From NCBI RefSeq assembly GCF_002863565.1, contig NZ_PGUW01000005.1, forward strand, positions 372,001 to 436,000: 64,000 nt of DNA, given 5' to 3'. The notes under the pieces were generated by a model. The model saw only the letters and a list, made by a program, of their open reading frames with translations, did no database searches and was not told the origin of the DNA. Shown one piece after another: positions 16,615 through 24,579 of the stretch; within the stretch, counting starts at the first letter, position 1; each line of letters begins with the position of its first letter. Source of the DNA: Bacillus sp. V5-8f (GTDB lineage Bacteria; Bacillota; Bacilli; Bacillales; DSM-1321). Made by a program: the position numbers and the translations under genes.

Positions 16615-17505
16615 TTATTTCCCAACTAAATACTTTCTACGCGATAAAACATAAAAAATAATCAGAATAGCTGCCGTCATTAAGAATGAAAGCATAGGAT
16701 TCACATCTGTTACTTTAAAGATTGACGGGAGTTCCCCGCCTACTGATTGCTCGTCTGAAATGAACCAGAACAAAAACATATTATTAGCAGCATGGGCTCC
16801 AATTGAAAGCTCAAGGCTGCCTATTTTTACGGCAATCCAAGTAAGCATAAAACCAGTGAAAATATAATCCAAGCCTACCCATACTGCCGAACGTCCCATC
16901 TCCGGATTCGAAAAGTGGAGGGAACCGAATATGGCAGCGATGATGATAGATAAGGTAATAGGGCTGGCAATCTTTTTGGCGAACCACTGCAACAGGAAGC
17001 CCCTGAAGAATAACTCTTCGACTGTCGTCTGGATTGGGACCAGGAAAAGGACCACAAGAAACAAATAAAAGAAAGCACCCCAGGAAAAATTATTAAGTAC
17101 CGTATCACCTGGGAAAATTATAAAATCAAGCACTTGGAACGCTATCATTAAACCAAAGAATACGGCAAACCCCCAACCAGCTTGTTTCCAATCTATTTTT
17201 GGCCGTGCTGTTACAAGTGTCCGCAGCTTCCGTTTGTGAATCACCTTTATAACGAACCATAAACCGAGCATCCAGACAACATTCATTAAATTACTGTATA
17301 GCAGATCATTCGTAGGACTTACGCCGATAAACGAGTCGGAAGTTCCCTGCATGTAAGCAGGTAACGTTCCCTTCATGCTCATCTCAATCATGCCGAGAAC
17401 CCCGTAAATGAGGCTCCCTAATATAACGGAAATAATAATTATGATTAATGAAAGAACATACCTCTTCCAGCTATTTCTCCCGGGTACATTAAATAGATAG
17501 TGAAT
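16615..17505 (-). CDS. CPBP-family intramembrane metalloprotease, probable ATT start
   Basis: A membrane protein of the CPBP (CAAX protease/bacteriocin-processing, Abi) family. The catalytic motifs are intact: EELFFRG (EExxxR), the histidine in FGSLHFSNP, and the last motif SIGAHAANN (HxxxN). The first ATG (17391) would give 258 residues, but it lacks a Shine-Dalgarno and cuts off a first membrane helix. The frame continues upstream without a stop through WKRYVLSLIIIIISVILG to an ATT at 17503-17505. AAGGAGAGA lies 7 nt before that ATT, and no ATG, GTG or TTG occurs between. I therefore annotate an ATT start (296 residues, about eight membrane helices). The substrate is unknown. Confidence 0.75.
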   Translation of the reverse strand: MHYLFNVPGRNSWKRYVLSLIIIIISVILGSLIYGVLGMIEMSMKGTLPAYMQGTSDSFIGVSPTNDLLYSNLMNVVWMLGLWFVIKVIHKRKLRTLVTARPKIDWKQAGWGFAVFFGLMIAFQVLDFIIFPGDTVLNNFSWGAFFYLFLVVLFLVPIQTTVEELFFRGFLLQWFAKKIASPITLSIIIAAIFGSLHFSNPEMGRSAVWVGLDYIFTGFMLTWIAVKIGSLELSIGAHAANNMFLFWFISDEQSVGGELPSIFKVTDVNPMLSFLMTAAILIIFYVLSRRKYLVGK

Positions 17506-17905
17506 ATAAATCTCTCCTTAACTTCGACTTTTTAGAATTATCTTAAAATACAGTATACATACCTCTATTCCTTCCCTCGGTTTTTGCCTGGGAAAGGCCT
17601 GAATCTGCCTTTTCTATTATATCATTCACTGATCTGTCATCAATATCATATAGTAATACCAATTGTTATTTGTACTCCTAAAGGGTTAATAGATTGGTTC
17701 AATATCGGCACGCTGCAAGTAAAAAAAGCTAGATTATCAACCTCGGATCTGATAAATTTGCAGGCAAATTCAACCTTACATAACTAAGAAACCACGATTC
17801 TATATTGGCTAATATTATTAAATCTGAGGTGTCCAGCCAGTTATTTTTAGCCTCTTGAAAAACTACTAATCTTATTCGTTTCCCAGCTTTTAAAGGATAA
17901 AAGCA
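17506..17905. other. Intergenic region without a recognisable gene
   Basis: No frame with protein character or ribosome binding site was seen. A short stretch around 17730-17770 (CCTCGGATCTGATAAATTTGC) weakly resembles the 20-nt repeat family found at 34.3 and 43.8 kb. The promoter of the CPBP gene should lie near 17510-17560. Confidence 0.35.
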
Positions 17906-17935
17906 AAGAAGAGGCATGTCAGACGGCCTCTTCTT
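17906..17935 (-). terminator. Terminator of the EAL-HTH-MCP operon
   Basis: AAGAAGAGGC (17906-17915) pairs perfectly with 17926-17935. On the minus strand it is followed by TTGCTTTTATCC. It lies 28 nt past the chemoreceptor stop. Confidence 0.7.
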
Positions 17936-17963
17936 CATTGGTCCATATATAAATCATTATTTC

Positions 17964-19673
17964 CTATACTTTAAATTTACTTAACATCTCTTGCAAGTCT
18001 ACAGCTCTTTGGGTCAATGAACTGGCAGAGGCTGTGATTTCTTCCATGGAGGCAAGCTGTTCTTGTGTGGAGGCAGCTACACTTTGTGAATGGCCGGATG
18101 TTTCCCTCGATATTTCCGAGATTCCTGCTACAGCAGTAGATACCTCCTGTGCACTTTTGGAGATGTGCAGGGAAGTAGAAGCCATCTCATCAACCTGCCC
18201 CTGTATATTTACCAAAGATAGCATAATTTCCTGAAAGCTTTTTTCCGTTTTCCCGATGACAACCAATCCCTCTTCCACATCCGATTGCACTTGGCCAATC
18301 GACGCTGTTGAACGTTGCATGTCTGATTGGATTTCTTTAATCAGATCAGCAATCTGGGAAGAAGAAGCTTGGGATTGTTCAGCAAGTTTCCGCACTTCAT
18401 CAGCAACAACTGCAAAACCCTTCCCGTTCTCTCCAGCACGGGCAGCTTCTATCGCAGCGTTTAAAGCCAGTAGATTCGTTTGATTGGCGATACCCGTAAT
18501 CACCTGCGTTATTTCTCCGATTTCCCGGGATCTTCTTTCCAGCAGGCTAAGTACTTCACTGCTTACTTGGACGGATTGCTGAATCGCATGAATTTGCCTG
18601 GCTGTCGAGCCTATATGTTCGCCTCCCTGGGATGCCTTGCCGTTTACAAGGGAGCCTGCCTCTGATACAGCAGAAGCATTTGCGGCAATTTTTTCGATTC
18701 CTTTCGTAACCTCCGCTACAGACAGGGAAGTTTCTTCTACGTTTTCAGTCTGGCTTTCCGCGCCATTCGCCACTTCCTGGATTGCTTCGGTAATTTGTTC
18801 TGTGGCCTTGCTGGTTTGTTCAGCCCCGGCTGATAATTCCTGTGCTGTCGCAGCAACATGCTCTGATGTTTCATATATCGCATGAATCATATTCCGGATA
18901 TTGTCTTTCATTAGATTATAGCTGGATGCAAGATCGCTTAATTCATCTCCATTTTTATCGGCCACTTCAATGGTGAAATCTCCATTTCCCGCATGAACGA
19001 GAGCATCTGAAATCGTTGTTAGTCTCTTTTTTAAGTTTCGCGTAAACCAGAAAATAACCAAACAAGAAATAATGATGACGATAACTAGGGTGTATAGGAA
19101 TGTCTTTAAGATTGCGGAGGTGATGCTCTGAACAATTTTATCCGATGCCCCTACATAAAATATACCTATTGTTTTTCCACTTATGTCCTTTAAAGGCATA
19201 TATGCCGTTTGATAGTGCTTTCCAGCTACATCGGCGTCGCCGTAAAAATTCTCCCCATCCTTTAATACACGGCTTCCAACCTCTGGCGAGATTTTTGTTC
19301 CGATTGCCCGCTCCCCATTTACCATAACATTGGTAGAAACCCTTGTATCCTGTTGGAAAATAGTTACAGTATCTCCCGTGTCACTCCCGATCTTATCAAC
19401 AGCTTCAAAGTTGCCGTTCATTAGAGCAGACCCTTTGTATAATTGCCCATCTTTGATAGCCCAGTCACCAGGATATTTGTTATTCATATACCGGTAAGCC
19501 AGACCCAAATCACCTTTTGCTTTTTCTACGGCAAATTGTTTGATGCCTGACCCAATTTGCTGAACGAGGGCAGCACCTACTGTTATAGATAAAAAGACCA
19601 GGATGGATAAAACCATCAAATTGATCTTTGCACCTAGCTTTAATGTTAATTTCCTTTTTTGCTTGCTCATCAT
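17964..19673 (-). CDS. Methyl-accepting chemotaxis protein with extracellular single-Cache domain
   Basis: A 569-residue transmembrane chemoreceptor. A short cytoplasmic tail precedes TM1 (about 18-40). An extracellular domain of about 150 residues follows, with the sCache-like pattern [12 protein letters not shown] near its end. TM2 (about 190-212), a HAMP domain ([25 protein letters not shown]) and the signalling coiled coil come next. The hairpin tip [33 protein letters not shown] sequence is fully conserved, so it should couple to CheA/CheW. It is the last gene of a three-gene operon, 11 nt after the HTH gene, which places taxis or methylation signalling together with a c-di-GMP domain and a DNA-binding protein. 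TAAGGAGATGT precedes the start. The ligand is unknown. Confidence 0.92.
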   Translation of the reverse strand: MMSKQKRKLTLKLGAKINLMVLSILVFLSITVGAALVQQIGSGIKQFAVEKAKGDLGLAYRYMNNKYPGDWAIKDGQLYKGSALMNGNFEAVDKIGSDTGDTVTIFQQDTRVSTNVMVNGERAIGTKISPEVGSRVLKDGENFYGDADVAGKHYQTAYMPLKDISGKTIGIFYVGASDKIVQSITSAILKTFLYTLVIVIIISCLVIFWFTRNLKKRLTTISDALVHAGNGDFTIEVADKNGDELSDLASSYNLMKDNIRNMIHAIYETSEHVAATAQELSAGAEQTSKATEQITEAIQEVANGAESQTENVEETSLSVAEVTKGIEKIAANASAVSEAGSLVNGKASQGGEHIGSTARQIHAIQQSVQVSSEVLSLLERRSREIGEITQVITGIANQTNLLALNAAIEAARAGENGKGFAVVADEVRKLAEQSQASSSQIADLIKEIQSDMQRSTASIGQVQSDVEEGLVVIGKTEKSFQEIMLSLVNIQGQVDEMASTSLHISKSAQEVSTAVAGISEISRETSGHSQSVAASTQEQLASMEEITASASSLTQRAVDLQEMLSKFKV

Positions 19674-19684
19674 ACATCTCCTTA

Positions 19685-20302
19685 TTAAAGAAAACCAATA
19701 TTCTGTGAATCCTTCAGCCTACCGTATTTGCGTTGCACACTAACAATAGAACGATTAAGCCGACCGGCAACTTCCTTGGCGGAGTATCCTTCCGAAAACA
19801 GGACTAACAGCTTTTCTTCTTCCTTAATGCTCCATGCCTTATAATTTGCCGTTTTTTCTTTTTTTCTTTCTCCTGCCACCCAGCAAGGTTCGGGAATGAT
19901 CGATTGGTATTCGATTTTTGAAAAGTCCAGCTTCTCTCTATTTACTTCGGCCCACTGCCAAAAATCTTCAGGATGAATTAAGTAAAACTTTTTTGTTGTT
20001 CTTGTTATTTTTTTAGTACAATTTAGTCCATGCCTTGAAATCCAGCCTCTAACAGTAGCAGGATCCACCTTCAAAGCTTTGGCTAGTTCATAGGTTGTTA
20101 AATATCCGGTCTGTGCCTTTGTATTAGAAATGCCAATCCGCTTCATTTTGCTCAACAACGCCTGCTCGGTACGTCCCAGCTGTCTTGCAATGGTTGAAAG
20201 CTTCATGATACCTACCTGTTCTTTAAGAAATTCAATTTCTACTTCTGTCCAATTCTTTCTCAAATGTCTCACCTTTTTGCTAAATTCTACGATTGTTTTC
20301 AT
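19685..20302 (-). CDS. Multi-HTH DNA-binding protein (two SANT/Myb-like plus one MerR-like helix-turn-helix)
   Basis: A 205-residue cytosolic protein made almost wholly of predicted DNA-binding helices. The N-terminal Myb/SANT-like unit is [17 protein letters not shown]...[21 protein letters not shown] (about 18-60). A central excisionase/MerR-like HTH is [22 protein letters not shown] (about 70-92). A C-terminal second SANT-like unit is [13 protein letters not shown]...[22 protein letters not shown] (about 155-197). Similar modules occur in Bacillus RsfA/YlbO-type and phage regulators, but I do not recognise this combination. The start overlaps the EAL gene stop by ATGA, so the two are translationally coupled. 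The chemoreceptor follows. Regulation of motility, chemotaxis or c-di-GMP genes is an inference from this operon. Confidence 0.75.
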   Translation of the reverse strand: MKTIVEFSKKVRHLRKNWTEVEIEFLKEQVGIMKLSTIARQLGRTEQALLSKMKRIGISNTKAQTGYLTTYELAKALKVDPATVRGWISRHGLNCTKKITRTTKKFYLIHPEDFWQWAEVNREKLDFSKIEYQSIIPEPCWVAGERKKEKTANYKAWSIKEEEKLLVLFSEGYSAKEVAGRLNRSIVSVQRKYGRLKDSQNIGFL

Positions 20303-21030
20303 TGCCCACTCTGTTTCATTGCTTCTAACGGCATAGGTCTCTCCAATACGTACCCCTGTCCGAACCGGACCTTGAGGACCTTTGCCATAGCAAGGTCTAC
20401 CGGTGTCTCGATTCCTTCCAAAACCACTTCAATTCCAAACGATTTGCAATAGTTTACCAGGAAAGATACCATCGCTTGCTTCTCAAGGTTTTTTGAGAGT
20501 TCCGTCGAAAAATAACGGTCCAGCTTTATATAATCCGGCTTGAACTCTATGATTTTTTGTAAGGAAGCAGCACCTTTCCCGACATCATCCATAGCAATTA
20601 AAAAGCCTTGATTCTTGATCCTTTCCACCATGTTTTTTAATTGGGGAATGTGCCAGATTTCCTCCTCAGCATATGATTCATTTAATTCAAAAACGACCTG
20701 GCGGACAATATTGGGATTCCCCTTTTTGACAGACTCTATAAACGTTAAAAAATCATGGTTAATTACGGTAGAAGGAAACACATTTACAAACAATTTTTTA
20801 TCTCGCAGAAAAGGTAAAGATTCAATAGCTTGTAAAATGGAAATCGTATCAAGCGTAGATAAACAATTATTCTTTCGGGCATAGGAAAAAAAGTGTTCAG
20901 GATTTTCGAAATATTCATGACGCAGCAGAGCTTCGTACCCATATATGCCCCATTCTCTTAAATCCCATAGTGATTGATAATGGTGGTGAATGTGGTCTTC
21001 TAATGTTCCAGCTACAGCTGTTTTGTCCAT
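20299..21030 (-). CDS. Stand-alone EAL-domain protein (c-di-GMP phosphodiesterase or sensor)
   Basis: A 243-residue protein consisting only of an EAL domain. Recognisable positions are YGYEALLR (catalytic Glu33), FVNVFPST (metal-binding Asn), VFELNES (Glu), MDDVGKGAASL (in place of DDFGTGYSSL, both Asp retained), DYIKLDR (Lys), VLEGIET (Glu) and GQGYVLERPMP. All main metal and catalytic residues are present, but loop 6 is altered (V for F, K for T, AA for YS), so activity may be low or controlled. The ATG at 21030 follows AAAGGAG. The frame itself is open to a TTG at 21051. It is the first gene of the EAL-HTH-MCP operon. Confidence 0.85.
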   Translation of the reverse strand: MDKTAVAGTLEDHIHHHYQSLWDLREWGIYGYEALLRHEYFENPEHFFSYARKNNCLSTLDTISILQAIESLPFLRDKKLFVNVFPSTVINHDFLTFIESVKKGNPNIVRQVVFELNESYAEEEIWHIPQLKNMVERIKNQGFLIAMDDVGKGAASLQKIIEFKPDYIKLDRYFSTELSKNLEKQAMVSFLVNYCKSFGIEVVLEGIETPVDLAMAKVLKVRFGQGYVLERPMPLEAMKQSGQ

Positions 21031-21285
21031 AACATCACCCACTCCTTTCAAGTAATCACTAGGATTTTCTACCTAACCGTCCAAGTGGTTTAATAGGAAT
21101 ATATGAATATTTTCAAAAATTGTCCAATCCCTTTAAGACATAATATTCTTGGTTTCAATCCTTAAAATAGTCCTTTTGAGCATAAAAAAAGACCTATCAT
21201 GCAAAAATTTACAAATTTTTTTAAAATAATCCTGAAATCCAGGGTCATAATGTCATGGGGGCTAGGCAAACTTTTCTCCATTGTG

Positions 21286-21320
21286 AAAAAATAAAACGGC
21301 TGCCGACTTTGTCGACAGCC
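21286..21320 (-). terminator. Terminator of the LytTR response regulator transcript
   Basis: GGCTGCCGAC (21298-21307) pairs with GTCGACAGCC (21311-21320) with one mismatch. On the minus strand it is followed by GTTTTATTTTTTC. Confidence 0.8.
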
Positions 21321-21331
21321 TTGATAACCTC

Positions 21332-21368
21332 GGTAGTTGGGGGCTCTCCCCCTGAGAAAGTAGGACGT
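21332..21368 (+). other. 5S rRNA-like fragment (helix IV/loop E region)
   Basis: These 37 nt closely match the 3' part of Bacillus 5S rRNA as I remember it: GGTAGTTGGGGG, a short loop, CCCCCTG, then AGAAAGTAGGACGT in place of TGAGAGTAGGACGT. Both strands of loop E and helix IV are kept. Helix I and the 5' half of 5S are absent. It lies between the end of the LytTR gene and its terminator, in the opposite orientation. Confidence 0.55.
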
Positions 21369-21389
21369 TCAAAACTACAGGTATTACCT

Positions 21390-22100
21390 TTATATTGACT
21401 TATAATATTGCAATTCACTCAGTTTATGCTTTGAGATCTTAGCAGTTTCCCGATAATTTTTGAAATATGCTATATACATTTGCCCGCAGGCTTCTATTTT
21501 TGATAAGTAATCCAGATTGATGATATAAGATCTGTGCGATGCCATAAATCTTGTATCTAGTAACTTTTCAAGAGATGTTAAAGCTTCTTTTGCTTCTATT
21601 TTATTATGAATAGTATGAATGAGGGACTTTCTGTCGGTTCTCTCGATGAAATATATTTCTTCGAACGGGATAAACGTAATACTATTTTGCTGCTTAATCA
21701 TCAAGTTTTTATGGCTTACCGCTTCATTTTCATAATTTTTATTTAATACTTGGCCAGCCCTTTCAAGAGCGGCATACAACCGGGTTCTCTCAATGGGTTT
21801 GAGGATATAGTCGATGGCGCTGACATCAAAGGCCTCCAGCGCATATTCATCATTGCCTGTAATGAAAATGACCTGCAAATCCGGAAAGAGCTCCTTGCAG
21901 GATTTGATCGCTTCCATTCCGTTTAAAAGCGGCATTCCGATGTCAACCAGGGCCACATCAGGCCTATCTGTCACGATCCGGCGTATTAGTTCTTCTCCGT
22001 TAACTGCTTCCCCCGTAACCTTGTAATTCGGAATAGACTCAATGAAGTGTTTTATTAACTTTCTTGAGGAAGGATCATCCTCGGCAATCAAAATGTTCAA
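21390..22100 (-). CDS. LytTR-family response regulator, orphan
   Basis: A 236-residue two-component regulator. The receiver domain has the acidic pair in IAEDDPSSR, phospho-acceptor Asp53 in ALVDIGMPLLNG, Thr in IFITGNDEY and Lys in DYILKPIER. A linker leads to a C-terminal LytTR DNA-binding domain (about 145-236). It includes IPFEEIYFIERTDRKSLIHT, EALTSLEKLLDTRFMASHRSYIINLDYLSKI and the final ELQYYKSI. LytTR regulators bind paired direct repeats and often control cell-wall, competence or bacteriocin genes. I chose the TTG at 22100, which follows GAGGAATTA; the frame opens further upstream without a good ribosome site. No histidine kinase gene is adjacent. It ends in a strong terminator. Confidence 0.85.
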   Translation of the reverse strand: MNILIAEDDPSSRKLIKHFIESIPNYKVTGEAVNGEELIRRIVTDRPDVALVDIGMPLLNGMEAIKSCKELFPDLQVIFITGNDEYALEAFDVSAIDYILKPIERTRLYAALERAGQVLNKNYENEAVSHKNLMIKQQNSITFIPFEEIYFIERTDRKSLIHTIHNKIEAKEALTSLEKLLDTRFMASHRSYIINLDYLSKIEACGQMYIAYFKNYRETAKISKHKLSELQYYKSI

Positions 22101-22333
22101 TAATTCCTCACCCCCTTGTATAATATTTAATAAAATACCCAATCAAAATGAGGATATCCTTTATGTATAAAAGCAATAATAACAATGCACAAGTTAATTG
22201 GAAACAATTTCTGCATTTATTATCGGGTTTTTATACTATTATTATAGTAGTTATACAAGTATATCAAAATAGTCAAAACTAGGTAATTTTCCTTATGTTT
22301 ACGATTAAATAATAAATTTTTCGAGGTGCCAAA

Positions 22334-22852
22334 TTGAAAGAAATACTTTTAATCTTATTGTTGCAGCTAGCGTATGTTCCCCTATTAACATTACGAACTA
22401 TTTTCCTGGTCAAAAATATTACAGTTCTTGCTTCCATTATGGGCGTTTTTGAAATGCTGATTTATGTATTCGGCTTGTCCTTAGTGTTCAGCGGTGACCA
22501 AAGCATCTTGGCGATGGTCGTTTATGCGGTCGGGTTTGGGATTGGAATCGTGTTTGGAACTAAAATTGAGCAGAAGCTCGCGATAGGTTATATTAATGTG
22601 ACAGTAAATACCCAGCATAAAAATAAAGAACTAATCGATACTTTGCGGATCAACGGATTCGGTGTTACCCTCTACGTTGGAGAAGGCAGGGATAGCAACC
22701 GATACCGGATGGAAATCCTGACAAAACGAAACCGTGAGGATGAATTGATTTCCACCGTCGAAAAATTTGAGCCAAAAGCATTCATCATTTCTTATGAGCC
22801 GCGGCGGTTTAAAGGCGGATTTTTATTGGATCGAATGAAGAAGCATAGTTAA
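22334..22852 (+). CDS. UPF0316/DUF2179 membrane protein (YebE-like)
   Basis: A 172-residue protein with three N-terminal membrane helices. These are LLILLLQLAYVPLLTLRTIFLV, ITVLASIMGVFEMLIYVFGLSLVF and ILAMVVYAVGFGIGIVFGTKIEQKLAIG. A cytoplasmic DUF2179-type domain of about 80 residues follows (VNTQHKNKELIDTLRINGFGVTLYVGEGR...EILTKRNREDELISTVEKFEPKAFIISYEPRRFKGG). It matches the Bacillus YebE/UPF0316 family, whose C-terminal fold is seen in other small-ligand-binding membrane proteins. The biochemical role is not known. The start is a TTG preceded by CGAGGTG. It is transcribed alone and ends at a perfect terminator. Confidence 0.8.
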   Translation: MKEILLILLLQLAYVPLLTLRTIFLVKNITVLASIMGVFEMLIYVFGLSLVFSGDQSILAMVVYAVGFGIGIVFGTKIEQKLAIGYINVTVNTQHKNKELIDTLRINGFGVTLYVGEGRDSNRYRMEILTKRNREDELISTVEKFEPKAFIISYEPRRFKGGFLLDRMKKHS

Positions 22853-22856
22853 ATGT

Positions 22857-22890
22857 AAAAGAGACTGTCTTTTTTTGGACAGTCTCTTTT
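22857..22890 (+). terminator. Terminator of the UPF0316 gene
   Basis: A perfect 13-bp stem AAAAGAGACTGTC (22857-22869) with 22878-22890, flanked by T-runs. Confidence 0.9.
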
Positions 22891-23022
22891 CGTGTTTAAG
22901 GAGCTAAATCCGCTGAAAGGTTGCTCCATATTATTTACTTGCACGAACTTTGGGTTTGGGTTATATGCCTTGGGTTGAAGGACATTCCACTAGCCTGCAC
23001 TTTGGATTTTTTCCTTCACGTT

Positions 23023-24579
23023 TTATTTTATTAATTCCTTTTCCTTTAAAAATTCTCTCGCCACTTCCCTCGGGTCTTCTTTATCCAAATCCACCCGTGC
23101 GTTCATTTCTGCCATGTCCTTCTCAGATATTTGGCCCGCAAGTTTATTGACGACTTCTTTTAATTTAGGAAACTTTTTCAATGTGTCTTCGCGAACAACA
23201 GGTGCTGCATAATAAGGAGGGAAGAATTTTTTATCATCTTCCAGCACCTTCAGATTGAAACGTACAATTCTGCCATCGGTTGTGTAAGCAGGAATGGCAT
23301 CTACTTCTCCTTCTTTTACAGCAGAGTACATTAGATTTGGATCAAGGCTGCGTTTTTCACTAAAACTCATGTTATAGGTTTTAACAAAAGCATCAAATCC
23401 ATCTTCGCGCTCATAAAAATCAGTCGGTCCTCCAAATCTTAATCCGGATGCTTTTGGAACAAATTCTGAAATGGTTTTTGCACCCGACTGTTTAAAGCTT
23501 TCCGCATTAAGGGCAAGCGCATAGGTATTTTCAAAGCCTAATGGTTTTAGCCATTCTAAATTGTATTGTTCGCTATATCCTTTTTTTACCCTATTGTATA
23601 TTTCATCCGCACTGTCTTCAGGCCTGTACTCTTCTTTAAGGATCGTCATTAGGCCTGTTCCTGTATATTCTACGAACATATCAATATCGCCTTTTCGAAT
23701 CGCCTGGGTGATAATAGGAGTTTCTCCCAGCCCTTCCTGTACCGTTACATTATAGTCTGTTTGGTCCTTCACATATTCAGCGATGATATGAGGGAGAATA
23801 TATTGCTCAGTCCATTTTTTCCCAGAAATTACGATGGTGTCTTCCGTGTTTCCTCCTCGCAATCCAATGAACAAAGCTACTGCAGCAATTGGCACAAAGA
23901 TCAAGCTTAGTTTTTTCCACGAAATTTTCTTTCGGGACTTAGGGTCTGTTGCCGTTTCGATCCGTTTTAAAATAAGATCAATAACAATAGCTAGGAATGC
24001 AGCGGGAATAGCTCCTGCAAGGACAAGTTCGTTTCTTGCAGTCGATAATCCACGGTAAATTAAATCACCTAGACCTCCTGCGCCGATAAACGCCGCCAAA
24101 GTAGCAACACCAATCGTCAAGACAGTCGCTGTCCTAAGCCCAGCCATAATGATGGGCAACGCAAGAGGCAATTCAATCATGCGTAAAATCTGGTTCTTTG
24201 TCATTCCCATTCCCCGGCCGGCTTCAACAGCTGATTGGTCGACACCGGTTATTCCTGTGAAGGTGTTTCGCAGGATTGGCAGTAGGGCATAGATAGTTAG
24301 AGCAATAATGGCTGTTATATTCCCAATTCCAAACAGCGGCAATAAAAAGCCGAATAATGCAAGACTCGGTATGGTTTGGAAAATAGAGGCCACACCAATC
24401 ACTGGTTCAGCCAATTTTTTTCTTCTCGCAATAAAAATCCCGACCGGTATAGCGATTAGAGTTGCAATCACAAGTGACACAAGCGATAAAAATAAGTGCT
24501 GCTGTAGTGCTTCAAGTATTTCCGGCCACCTTGTTTGGAATGTATTCACAAGATTGACAAAAAAGTTTTCTTTATTCAT
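23023..24579 (-). CDS. opuFB: OpuF-type compatible-solute ABC transporter, permease fused to binding protein
   Basis: A 518-residue fusion. Residues about 20-220 form the permease, with the EAA loop near VEAGRGMGMTKNQILRMIELPLALPIIMAGLR and glycine-rich helices. A further membrane segment (LIFVPIAAVALFIGL) leads to an extracellular substrate-binding domain of about 275 residues (from TIVISGKKWTEQYILPHIIAEYV). This TMD-SBP arrangement is that of OpuF, first described in Bacillus infantis, and of related QAT-family importers. They take up glycine betaine, proline betaine and similar osmoprotectants. It overlaps the ATPase gene by 8 nt, so it is translationally coupled. The substrate choice is inferred from the family. 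Confidence 0.85.
   Translation of the reverse strand: MNKENFFVNLVNTFQTRWPEILEALQQHLFLSLVSLVIATLIAIPVGIFIARRKKLAEPVIGVASIFQTIPSLALFGFLLPLFGIGNITAIIALTIYALLPILRNTFTGITGVDQSAVEAGRGMGMTKNQILRMIELPLALPIIMAGLRTATVLTIGVATLAAFIGAGGLGDLIYRGLSTARNELVLAGAIPAAFLAIVIDLILKRIETATDPKSRKKISWKKLSLIFVPIAAVALFIGLRGGNTEDTIVISGKKWTEQYILPHIIAEYVKDQTDYNVTVQEGLGETPIITQAIRKGDIDMFVEYTGTGLMTILKEEYRPEDSADEIYNRVKKGYSEQYNLEWLKPLGFENTYALALNAESFKQSGAKTISEFVPKASGLRFGGPTDFYEREDGFDAFVKTYNMSFSEKRSLDPNLMYSAVKEGEVDAIPAYTTDGRIVRFNLKVLEDDKKFFPPYYAAPVVREDTLKKFPKLKEVVNKLAGQISEKDMAEMNARVDLDKEDPREVAREFLKEKELIK

Noticed and set aside
21259-21368. Possible c-di-GMP-I (GEMM) riboswitch near the EAL operon, because GGCAAAC occurs at 21265
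   Set aside because: The rest of the GEMM core (the GGACGCAAAGC-type half and the tetraloop stem) is missing, and the orientation is away from the EAL gene. The nearby structure is better explained by the terminator and the 5S-like fragment.
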